Notes: generated by a model not told the origin, from the letters alone. A stretch of DNA of 11,091 nucleotides from Coemansia sp. RSA 922 (GCA_027577415.1 JANBQS010000863.1:1-11091); one strand, 5' to 3'; positions 1 through 6,078 are shown, numbered from the stretch's first letter. Translations and numbers: made by a program.

Positions 1-523
1 GTTATTTCTGATGCAGGTTTCGGATTTTGTCTGTCTGCGAGAATAATGTGCTAAAGAAAAAAAGACAAGAGAAAAAAAGAGACCACCTATAAAGGGACTT
101 GGGGGAGTCGACGACTCAAGCTGCTTTTTTGGCTCTTTTCAACGATGGCCAAGAATGCACAGTAGATCAGCACCGCTGATTGGATTAATCCAATCACCCC
201 CCAATAATGAAGTGCGAGCGTTATATAGATATAGAGTAGATAAAAGTTAAAACAAAGGCTACCATGCTCAAGTTGCTACCTGCTGCTGTTTATAAACCTA
301 CCTTATAGTGTCACAGAGTCATGTATACTTACACTTGGCCACTGCCACAGTATCTTGTGTCTGATTACTTGCCCTTTTTTTTTTATTTACTCCATCCAGC
401 TTAGTAATAATGAACCATACTTCTATTGATCATATAATATTGTCAAGCCTTCTAACTTGGAAATCTCCTGGCATAATCCCAAAGCATGTGGTTGTAGGCA
501 GTAATTTGCTTTATTCTCTATAG
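1..523. other. Gene-free AT-rich stretch
   Basis: I see no convincing coding region here. It holds homopolymer A and T runs, a 13-base palindrome GAGTCGACGACTC near 108-120, and the first copy of the palindromic motif described separately at 165-196. TATA-like strings occur near 220-235 and 290-296, but none leads to a supported open reading frame. Confidence 0.5.
165..196. repeat. 32-bp palindromic motif, copy 1
   Basis: The motif is an ATCAGC-3 nt-GCTGAT inverted repeat directly abutting a perfect 18-bp palindrome, GATTGGATTAATCCAATC (178-195). The palindrome contains CCAAT in both orientations. 29 of 32 bases match the copy at 4899-4930; two of the three differences fall in the 3-nt loop of the first inverted repeat. 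The flanks are also loosely alike (GCNGC plus a T run and TGGCC to the left). It may be a paired CCAAT regulatory site, a fragment of a dispersed element, or a decayed coding segment, since on the minus strand both copies read IGLxQSAxLI. Confidence 0.6.
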
Positions 524-781
524 TTAAGGCAGTGGGGCCACATCATCAGCAGCCTCAGTTCGTGTCCATACAGGGCTCTTATACAATGACCCAATCATCA
601 TCACTACATTATTCACTACATCATTCACTACATTATTTACTATGTCACCCAATATGTCATTCACTTTGTCATCCAATATGTCATTCACTTTGTCATTCAA
701 TATGTCATTCACTTTGTCATTCAATATGTCATTCACTTTGTCATTCAATATGTCATTCAATATGTCATTCACTTTTGCCAT
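524..781 (-). CDS. Possible 85-aa tandem-repeat microprotein (NDKV/NDIL repeats)
   Basis: I do not recognise this protein. The frame runs from an ATG at 781-779 in a strong CACCATGG start context to a TAA at 524. Residues 5 to about 60 are fourteen tetrapeptides of the form N-[DN]-x-[VL] (NDIL, NDKV, then diverged NNVV/NDVV), so a hydrophobic residue recurs at every fourth position. A non-repetitive tail of about 25 residues follows, with Trp and an acidic patch. No signal peptide or membrane segment is evident. The ATG faces away from the gene at 978, so the 196-bp gap could be a shared bidirectional promoter. Caution: a 12-bp repeat keeps all frames open, and the plus strand also reads MSFTLS/MSFNMS, so coding is unproven. 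The alternative is a non-coding minisatellite. Confidence 0.35.
   Translation of the reverse strand: MAKVNDILNDILNDKVNDILNDKVNDILNDKVNDILDDKVNDILGDIVNNVVNDVVNNVVMMIGSLYKSPVWTRTEAADDVAPLP
602..781. repeat. 12/24-bp tandem repeat (minisatellite)
   Basis: About fifteen 12-bp units alternate between TCATTCACTTTG and TCATTCAATATG on the plus strand, giving a 24-bp higher-order unit. Copies are almost identical from about 655 to 775 and decay towards the left (602-650: CATTCACTACAT-like units), as expected if expansion is most recent at the right-hand end. The unit length is a multiple of three, so copy-number change would not break any overlapping frame. Confidence 0.9.
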
Positions 782-848
782 GGTGAGGGCTGAATTTATA
801 AAGAAATCACCTTTCTTTGCCTGATGTTGACTGGTGAGAGAGAGAAAT

Positions 849-879
849 GCTATAAAAAGGTAGCTGCTGGGTGCCTACC
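849..879 (+). promoter_or_regulatory. TATA box and core promoter of the 978 gene
   Basis: GCTATAAAAAGGTAGCTGC starts at 849, about 127 bp before the ATG at 978, and is followed by a long pyrimidine-rich leader (880-930). The string closely matches the TATA region of the ATX1-type gene (GCTATAAAGTAGCTGC on the minus strand, 4289-4274). The similarity continues downstream through a CCnACC...TCCTCC stretch. A second TATA-like string, CTATAAATTACACT, lies at about 932-945. Confidence 0.6.
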
Positions 880-977
880 TTTTTCCTCCATTCTTTCTTC
901 ACTCTCTTCAATCTCTTCACCTCACTTTTCAACTATAAATTACACTACTACTTTTGTTCTATCTATCCACAAGAAAC

Positions 978-1322
978 ATGGAGTACCTCATATATTATTT
1001 GGCAAGTATTTATGATGCTTTAGCGTTTCTTGGGAGTGTTACAATAGAATCCACAACTTGTCTAAATGCTCTTGTGGAGGCTGAGGGAAAGCGTGATAGA
1101 GACTTTAAAGGTAATGGCAAGGTATTTGCTATTGCTACTAATAACACTCTTTACACTACAACTAGCTGTAAAGTACCTGCTGACACAACACTTGAAGGTC
1201 CTACATTTCTTATTTATATTGGTAGCAGCTACTGGTCCACATATTTAAGGAATATTCCTGAAGCAGACCGCTATAAACATGTTAGCAACATAATCAGTCG
1301 AACCCCTGTACCAGAACATTAA
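978..1322 (+). CDS. Orphan hypothetical protein, 114 aa
   Basis: I do not recognise this protein. The ATG at 978 (context AAACATGG) is chosen over in-frame sequence upstream because a TATA box at 851 and a pyrimidine-rich leader place the likely transcript start near 880. It ends at TAA 1320-1322. The first 24 residues (MEYLIYYLASIYDALAFLGS) are hydrophobic and aromatic and could be a weak membrane or signal segment. The middle is basic/acidic (EAEGKRDRDFKGNGK, about residues 35-49) and the rest rich in Thr, Tyr and Ser, with Cys at about 28 and 63. Codon use is AT-rich (GCT, CTT, ACT), quite unlike NDUFV1. It has no detectable partner gene. Support comes from the promoter and open length, not homology. 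Confidence 0.5.
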   Translation: MEYLIYYLASIYDALAFLGSVTIESTTCLNALVEAEGKRDRDFKGNGKVFAIATNNTLYTTTSCKVPADTTLEGPTFLIYIGSSYWSTYLRNIPEADRYKHVSNIISRTPVPEH

Positions 1323-1464
1323 TAGAGAGTAAACAACATTGGTTACAAGAACTCGACTCTCGAGACAAGTATATGTAGGATTTCGATGCTCAGCGACGAT
1401 ATCCGACATTATTTATTTTGCCTAATTTTGACGGCTATAATCAACGGCGCCCCGATCACAAGAA

Positions 1465-1640
1465 GTAGCGCCGTTACTGTTCCCACGGACCGTTTACTGC
1501 TATATAAGGGTCTGCGCACCAGCAGCCGTAGAATAGTTAGGCAATCACCTTTTATCTTTATTACTTTTTATTTACTAAAATACAAAGACGTAAGGACTGG
1601 TGAACTTAGGCATTAGCCGTTAACAACTCGCATACTCCAA
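1465..1640 (+). repeat. LTR-like diverged repeat, copy A
   Basis: In order the copy holds GTAGCGC, TACTGTTCCCACGG (1475-1488), a TATA box TATATAAGG (1501-1509), a T/A-rich tract, and GGTGAACTTAGGCATTAGCC (1599-1618). All of these recur in the same order and at nearly the same spacing in copy B: TATA to GGTGA is 97-98 bp here and about 96 bp there. A TATA box followed by an AT-rich tract and a conserved tail fits a solo LTR or another duplicated promoter-bearing element. I could not identify a target-site duplication or terminal TG...CA with certainty. Confidence 0.45.
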
Positions 1641-1772
1641 ACTACAGTATACACAGCTCTATTCTATAGGCATCTAAGCTGTAGGATGGATAGATCGCAG
1701 CGGCGAGCGATCCCACATTTCGGTCACGTGATTGGTCCACCGCCCAATTGAACGATCCTTTAATGTTTACGA

Positions 1773-1935
1773 CTAGCGCTACTGTGCCACGGCTTTATTT
1801 ATTTAAAGGAACCATGCACGGCATACCGACTTGGGTTTCTTCATCGCCATTACTTTTATAGCTTTTGTTATTTATTTAATACGAGACATTAGAACGGTGA
1901 CTTAGGCTAATGCCAAATAAGCTAGATACTACACA
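1773..1935 (+). repeat. LTR-like diverged repeat, copy B
   Basis: This is the second copy of the element at 1465-1640. Corresponding blocks are CTAGCGC (1773), CTACTGTGCCACGG (1779-1792), a TATA-like TATTTAAAGG near 1800, and GGTGACTTAGGCTAATGCC (1896-1914). By eye identity is about 60-70% with small indels, so the duplication is old. No reverse transcriptase, integrase or gag-like frame lies between or beside the copies. Confidence 0.45.
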
Positions 1936-2400
1936 TCTACATGCTGCACATGAGAAAATAACTATTAGATTTTGAAGCGAACTAAACTAGCGTAGGCTTA
2001 TAAAATAATGTGTCAATAAATTAATACTGGAAAGGTTAAAAAAAAGAAGAAAGATGTTAACTGGTCAAACACACACTATATCCAAAGTGCCAAACAAACT
2101 AGTGAACCATGGGAACTGGACTGAACCGAATCAAAACATAGGATAATGGCATCGAGGGACAAAAGAGATATTTAACAAAAACAATTTAGTGGCTAGCAAC
2201 AGCTACAGCACCTCTTTTTTTTCTGTTGCTAAATTTAGAACCCCCCACTTACACTTCTGCGTCAATAAAGATAACCACGGACTGCAAATGACATACATAC
2301 TCATGGGTGCCTGGATGAACAGTGTGTGAGTGAAGGTAGGCCAAGTATTAGCATTACAGGTTCAACTACTTGACTTACATGTCAGTCTATGTATTGATTA

Positions 2401-2406
2401 TTTATT
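2401..2406 (-). terminator. Candidate poly(A) signal of the 2470-2829 gene
   Basis: TTTATT on the plus strand reads AATAAA on the minus strand, 64-69 nt past the stop codon of the orphan gene, an ordinary distance for a fungal 3' UTR. Confidence 0.4.
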
Positions 2407-2469
2407 CTTAAAGGGTCATTAAATGGAAAACACTACTAGTGTTAGATTCACGGTATGTTGAACACCAGC

Positions 2470-2829
2470 CTAAAACTCGTCCTTTCCTTCCCTCTTTACT
2501 AGGACGGACATGCAATATGCCAGCTCTCCTTCGACATGCTTAGGATTGGCATCGCACCTTGCACTGCCTTTATTTGCACAAGCTTTGTGGTGGTCATATA
2601 ATTCCTTGAGCATGCTGCTACCTTTAAACGTTTTATCCTTGTCACACTCCAAGGCAAACACTGGATTATGGCCTCCTAGTGTTGCCATGTGTCTTCTAAG
2701 TTTACTATCTGGATACCGACCAATCATTTGGTCTATGGTGAAGTTCATGGCATATTCATCAAACACGATGTTTACAACGTCGCGGTTGTGTCCAAAACAA
2801 AATTGAAAATATTTCTTAAGATCAGTCAT
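2470..2829 (-). CDS. Orphan hypothetical protein, 119 aa, Cys/His-containing
   Basis: I do not recognise this protein. Translation starts at the ATG at 2829-2827 (MTDLKKYFQF); a longer frame to 2841 would need a GTG start. It ends at TAG 2472-2470. The product is soluble, with no signal peptide or membrane segment. It has five cysteines (C11, C62, C84, C92, C106) and a HHxxC cluster near residues 80-84, so metal binding is possible, but no known zinc-finger spacing is evident. The C-terminus is charged (KREGKDEF). A TATA box on the same strand (2950-2941) lies about 115 bp upstream, and an AATAAA lies about 65 nt past the stop. The opposite-strand frame here is leucine/serine-rich and looks like an antisense shadow. 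Function is unknown. Confidence 0.55.
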   Translation of the reverse strand: MTDLKKYFQFCFGHNRDVVNIVFDEYAMNFTIDQMIGRYPDSKLRRHMATLGGHNPVFALECDKDKTFKGSSMLKELYDHHKACANKGSARCDANPKHVEGELAYCMSVLVKREGKDEF

Positions 2830-2940
2830 AGTGGTGTTCACGAGTTTCTAGTTGAAAAGGGGGGAGCTGATGTGGAGGTGAATATTTTACTGGTGTGGAG
2901 AAATAAAAAATTGATGGTTGAGTGGGGAGGACAGGGGGGG

Positions 2941-2950
2941 CAATTTATAC
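2941..2950 (-). promoter_or_regulatory. TATA box of the 2470-2829 gene
   Basis: The minus strand reads GTATAAATTG, followed by a C-rich tract (CCCCCCC) and a pyrimidine-rich leader down to the ATG at 2829. The layout of TATA, C/T-rich leader, then ATG about 115-140 bp downstream is the same as in the ATX1-type gene and the 978 gene. Confidence 0.5.
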
Positions 2951-3652
2951 ACCACCACGAATAAGGGACCTTGCCATTTTTCATGAAAGAATTCGGACGA
3001 AAAATGCATGCCGTCTTTCAAGCTAAAGTCTCTACAAACTAATAAGACAGCATCCCTCTTCCAATCATTGCTATAAATTGCACTGGCTTTTTACTAAGCA
3101 TCAAGAGACGTGCTTTTTTGCATGACTGGAGCCGCAGCAAACGGATTTGGTTGGCAATCATGAAATATGTGATATCACGAGGCAGTCATGCACATTGCTC
3201 TGGCCATGGAAAGAGAGAAAAAAAGGCTTGGTCAAAGGCATCCCCCATTTCTCGCAATCATCGGAAAAGCATGACAGGGCTTTGTATTCTTTGAAACACA
3301 TTTTCTGCCATTTATATCAACATATCGCCATATTGCTGATTGCCAGACATCACAGGACCACTTTCTTTGAACAATTCGTAGTGAAAGGCAACATCGTATT
3401 CCCAACCAAAAATGTGGGAGGGGGGACAAGTGTGCAGTCTTTGTTTTTTTATTGGTAGGTTTAGTTTGCACTCCACCATTGTTAGTGTTGGAGAGCTGTA
3501 GAGTGGCGACACTTCCTCCTTTGAAAGACATTCAGCAGCTTTTTCTTGGAGTATAGAATGGGTATTTGGTAGTTTCACTCGATGGCCAGCTAGCTGCTTT
3601 TGTGGCTGAATATTACTAGTGAATATGGACTAATGCCAAACCCAAGGATGAG
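2951..3652. other. Unresolved region without a convincing gene
   Basis: A TATA string GCTATAAATTGCACTGG (3069-3085, plus strand) precedes an ATG at 3122 that opens only a 13-codon frame (MTGAAANGFGWQS then stop). Minus-strand frames across 3232-3578 include a protein-like patch (GWEYDVAFHYELFKESG, about 3358-3408), but stops interrupt every frame and I found no satisfactory exon-intron model. It may be a decayed gene, an unrecognised multi-exon gene, or chance. Confidence 0.35.
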
Positions 3653-4148
3653 TTAGGCAGCAGGGCTTGGTGCTGGTACCTGCTTGGCAACCTCACCAAC
3701 AAGGCTCTTGACAACCATCTCTCCGACCTTGGGCTTCTCAATTATCTCTAAAATCGGCTTGCTGGTCTTGGCAATGACATCGCAAACCACCTTGAGAGGG
3801 AGTACAGTGCACACTTTATGTTCTTTACTGGGGTAGCTTTGAGGACCTTAATGTAGCTGCCACCATTATAGTTTGTCAGTGCCTTTGTAACTGCACCCAA
3901 GCAACCACTACAGGACATAGCGACACGGAACTCATACTCGTTCCACGCCAACCAAAAGTAACCTAAGCAATGGTCAGTATTAAGGGTAATGATAGGCAAG
4001 TTGAGCACTACTCTTTTCGCGTAATTCAAATTCAAACTAGTCTAGGTGGAGCCAAGTGCTAGTTATAGCTGGTTCTTTCACTTACCAGCTTGACCTTGTC
4101 CTTCTTGACCTCTGGGACTTGAGAAACCTCTGTAACAGCATCGGTCAT
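3653..4148 (-). pseudogene. ATX1: ATX1-type copper chaperone, frame broken by a 1-nt lesion
   Basis: Atx1 carries Cu(I) in the cytosol to the Golgi copper ATPase (Ccc2 type). Exon 1 (4148-4086) encodes 21 residues beginning MTDAVTEVSQ. A GTAAGT donor opens a 149-nt intron (4085-3937), and exon 2 starts at 3936 in phase 0. The Cu-binding loop is intact at residues 28-33, M-S-C-S-G-C, preceded by YEFRVA and followed by a GAVTKAL helix. The reading frame then stops at 3748. The adjacent frame continues the family (VVCDVIAKTSKPILEII) to a TAA at 3653. One missing base near 3790 joins the two parts at exactly the spacing of yeast Atx1 (32 residues between the ALT and IAKT landmarks). The C-terminus is about 25 residues longer than in yeast. 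Alternatives are a sequencing error or a 38-nt intron (3828-3791), which would delete a core strand. The family call is firm; pseudogene status is uncertain. Confidence 0.7.
3937..4085 (-). other. Intron of the ATX1-type gene
   Basis: The donor is GTAAGT at 4085-4080 on the minus strand. The acceptor that restores frame is the AG of AACGAG ending at 3937, giving ...KVKL|YEFRV. A better-looking TTAG ends at 3963, but it puts YEFRVAMSCSGC out of phase with exon 1, so I prefer the downstream acceptor. Transcript data would settle this. Confidence 0.5.
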
Positions 4149-4260
4149 TTGCAAATGAAAAAAGGATTGAATTGATAAAATAAAAAAGGTTGGTGATAGC
4201 AGTAATAGCGTGGAAGGCTGTGGAATGTTGGTGGAAGAAGAAATAGAGGGAAGGAGGATG

Positions 4261-4290
4261 GGGTGGGCTACAAGCAGCTACTTTATAGCG
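4261..4290 (-). promoter_or_regulatory. Core promoter (TATA) of the ATX1-type gene
   Basis: GCTATAAAGTAGCTGC (4289-4274 on the minus strand) lies about 135 bp upstream of the ATG at 4148 and is followed by a C-rich CCCACCCC block and a pyrimidine leader. It matches the promoter at 849-879 in front of the orphan gene at 978, apart from a 3-nt AAG insertion there. Confidence 0.6.
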
Positions 4291-4898
4291 TCCACCTTTT
4301 GAGTAGGAGCAGGGGATGATAGTCAGTTGGAGCAGAGGAGGGAGCATGCTGTTGTTATTTAGTGAGCATAGTGAGCAAGAGTGTAAATATATGTATGTAT
4401 AGTAAAAACATATATAGAAGTGAGAACAAGATTTCAAGTCTTGGATGGTAATGGATTAATGTTTATATAGCCGGATGTACACCTTATGTAGGAATACTAG
4501 CAGCACTTTAACTCAATAGTATAGAAAATAAATATCTTTTAATACAACCAAAAACAAGAGCGAGAACTTTTCTACTAGTGCCTGAAAGCTGCCCTTTATA
4601 ATGCATATCCAGATATGTCGGCTGCATGCTCTGGATTAGCTTGGCACAGCGAATTCGTCATCATTAGCTGAGTATCGGCTAACAGGGATAATCAATTGGG
4701 CACTTTAGGGCTGTTGGATGAAAATGTGACTCTGACAACTTTATAGGTCTTTACAAACAGAGCGAGTCTTTAGCCAGGGGGCGGGATCGCAGAGCCAGTC
4801 GCCTAATTGCACATAAAAACGTCGCCCAGAGTGAACAGCTCGTTATTGAGCAGCCTTTTTTTCACAGCTTCCCAAGTATCTGGCCTTATTGGATAGCC

Positions 4899-4930
4899 GA
4901 TCAGCAGTGCTGATTGGGTTAATCCAATCA
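4899..4930. repeat. 32-bp palindromic motif, copy 2 (upstream of MPC2)
   Basis: ATCAGC-AGT-GCTGAT abuts a near-perfect 18-bp palindrome (4912-4929, one mismatched pair), with 29 of 32 bases matching 165-196. It lies 121 bp upstream of the MPC2 ATG and carries inverted CCAAT boxes (ATTGG and CCAAT), so a role in MPC2 transcription through a CCAAT-binding complex is plausible. It also falls within a minus-strand open frame. Confidence 0.6.
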
Positions 4931-5050
4931 AGCCACGAGTATTGTGAGTAACCAACTCCCAAATAATATTCCCGCACTCAACCTTTTCTCCCTTTCTCAC
5001 AAAAGTCATTTTTTACAATTTCGTTTATTATCATATCTCTCTCTCTCAAA

Positions 5051-5407
5051 ATGGCGGCAGCAGCAGGTACTTCGGCATTTAGTCGGTTTATAAACTCACC
5101 CGTGGGACCCAAGACGATTCACTTTTGGGCGCCCGCAATGAAGTGGGGACTAGTAATTGCCGGACTGGGCGACTTGGCTCGTCCAGTTGACCAAATTTCA
5201 ATTCGTCAACAAGTGTCGTTGGCGGCTACGGGACTTATTTGGACACGTTGGTCTACTATTATTACTCCAAAGAACTATAGCTTGGCTACAGTCAACTTTT
5301 TTGTTGGCTGCACTGCTGCATACCAGCTGGCCCGCGTTGCTTTGAACAAGCGCGATGCACCACCTGCTGCATCCGAGACTGCCACAGCTGCAACTACAGC
5401 AGCTTAG
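5051..5407 (+). CDS. MPC2: Mitochondrial pyruvate carrier subunit 2 (Mpc2)
   Basis: Mpc2 pairs with Mpc1 in the mitochondrial inner membrane to import pyruvate into the matrix. The intronless frame encodes 118 residues, the usual length, starting at ATG 5051 directly after a CT-rich leader. Family signatures run in order: GPKTIHFWAPAMKWGLVIAG (residues 19-38, first membrane helix), D-x-x-RP at about 41-45, LAATGLIWTRWS (about 57-68, second helix), ITPKNYSLATVNFFVGCTAA (about 71-90, third helix), then a short Ala/Thr-rich tail. The IWTRWS and PKNYxLAxVNFF blocks place it with Mpc2/Mpc3 and not Mpc1. It is convergent with the GPI-protein gene at 5521, only 113 bp away. Nothing is missing. Confidence 0.95.
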   Translation: MAAAAGTSAFSRFINSPVGPKTIHFWAPAMKWGLVIAGLGDLARPVDQISIRQQVSLAATGLIWTRWSTIITPKNYSLATVNFFVGCTAAYQLARVALNKRDAPPAASETATAATTAA

Positions 5408-5472
5408 CGAATTATCTCCTCCTTCTTCCATTTCTCAGTATCTAATATAATAGGCTAGAGTCAACTTGTGTT

Positions 5473-5478
5473 TTTATT
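5473..5478 (-). terminator. Candidate poly(A) signal of the GPI-protein gene
   Basis: TTTATT on the plus strand gives AATAAA on the minus strand, 43-48 nt past the stop of the gene at 5521-6078, inside the 113-bp convergent gap with MPC2. Confidence 0.4.
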
Positions 5479-5503
5479 ATTGTTAATTAGAGTGAATAGT
5501 TTT

Positions 5504-5520
5504 GGTGAGCCCGGCTCACC
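5504..5520. repeat. GC-rich hairpin between convergent genes
   Basis: GGTGAGC-CCG-GCTCACC is a perfect 7-bp inverted repeat with a 3-nt loop. It directly abuts the stop codon of the minus-strand gene (TAA at 5523-5521) and lies in an otherwise AT-rich convergent gap. It would form a stable RNA hairpin in either transcript. Confidence 0.6.
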
Positions 5521-6078
5521 TTAGAAGAACTGAAAGAGCACTGCTGCAGCTGCAGTTAGCGTCACTAGCTGTAGAGCGTTGGCAGCGTGTACTGCACTCG
5601 AGTCATATTCATGGCGATGATGGTGGTTGTGTCTCTGTGGCGCGCTATCATCGTTATCGTCATTATCTTCGTTCTTGAATTTTCCTGGATAGGCTGGATC
5701 CGGACCATTATTACCTTCCTTGAACCGGTCTAGGCCGTATTGCTGGCGGTCAATGTTATTCAAGTCATGCTCATTAATCTCGCCCTTGCCAGCTCCCTCG
5801 AGTATAGCTACGTCGGGGTTGAGGAACTGCGTCAGTCCAAGACCCGGCAATCCGTATCCATAGGCGCTCATGCCGACTTGGGGGAAACCCTGGCCTGGAA
5901 CTATTCCCTGGTTCCAGAACGCTGCAAACGGGCTGTTGTAGCGAGACCCCATGCCTCCGTTGGGCGGCATCTGGCGCCGGCTTAGACTTGGCGGCGGCAG
6001 ACAGGTTCCTGGTGCACATATGCCGCGGGCTAGTCCAATGACGGCGGCAATAGCTGGAAAAATCGCAATCAATTTCAT
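5521..6078 (-). CDS. Secreted GPI-anchored Asp/His-rich surface protein, 185 aa
   Basis: I do not recognise the family. MKLIAIFPAIAAVIGLARG (1-19) is a typical signal peptide. The mature start has two close cysteines (C21, C26) and an RR at 34-35 that could be a Kex2-type processing site. Residues 36-82 are Gly/Pro/Met/Tyr-rich and low in complexity. A helical charged middle (about 98-122) leads to an acidic NEDNDDNDD run (136-144) and a His cluster HNHHHRHEYD (150-159), which together could bind divalent metal. The C-terminus, S160-S161 then a 20-residue hydrophobic end (LQLVTLTAAAAVLFQFF), is a GPI-attachment signal. It is convergent with MPC2, divergent from NDUFV1, and has no intron. Likely a cell-wall or plasma-membrane protein; function is unknown. 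Confidence 0.75.
   Translation of the reverse strand: MKLIAIFPAIAAVIGLARGICAPGTCLPPPSLSRRQMPPNGGMGSRYNSPFAAFWNQGIVPGQGFPQVGMSAYGYGLPGLGLTQFLNPDVAILEGAGKGEINEHDLNNIDRQQYGLDRFKEGNNGPDPAYPGKFKNEDNDDNDDSAPQRHNHHHRHEYDSSAVHAANALQLVTLTAAAAVLFQFF

Larger units (their letters stand above)
1323..2469. other. Gene-free region with LTR-like repeats
   Basis: There is no supported gene. The left half contains two diverged direct-repeat copies (listed separately) about 300 bp apart, with CACGTG and ATTGG between them near 1727-1737. The right half (about 1950-2400) is AT-rich with A and T runs, and no open frame or RNA gene could be supported. A TTTATT at 2401-2406 reads AATAAA on the minus strand and may serve the gene ending at 2470. 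Confidence 0.5.
4149..5050. other. Intergenic region between ATX1 and MPC2
   Basis: This is divergent intergenic DNA. It holds the ATX1 core promoter (4274-4289), an AT-rich middle with nothing I can identify, and the second palindromic motif (4899-4930). The 5' leader of MPC2 (about 4980-5050) is pyrimidine-rich and ends in a CT repeat just before the ATG. A 68-codon minus-strand frame (5009-4803) covers the motif but lacks other support. Confidence 0.5.

Noticed and set aside
602..781. CRISPR-like array
   Set aside because: The units are contiguous 12/24-bp tandem copies with no unique spacers.
532..824. Plus-strand frames reading MSFTLS/MSFNMS or HSLCHSICH repeats
   Set aside because: A 12-bp repeat leaves every frame open. 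These have weaker start contexts than the minus-strand CACCATGG and no flanking gene signals.
1340..1357. TGGTTACAAGAACTCGAC as a retrotransposon primer-binding site
   Set aside because: It begins with TGGT, as such sites do, but is not adjacent to the end of either LTR-like copy and no tRNA match could be confirmed.
4078..4437. 119-codon minus-strand frame
   Set aside because: It runs through the ATX1 promoter and leader in a different frame from exon 1 and has aromatic/Ser low-complexity content. The ATX1 start at 4148 explains this strand.
4681..4692. Fragment resembling a homing-endonuclease site (CAGGGATAAT)
   Set aside because: Only a short partial match, with no endonuclease gene nearby; most likely chance.
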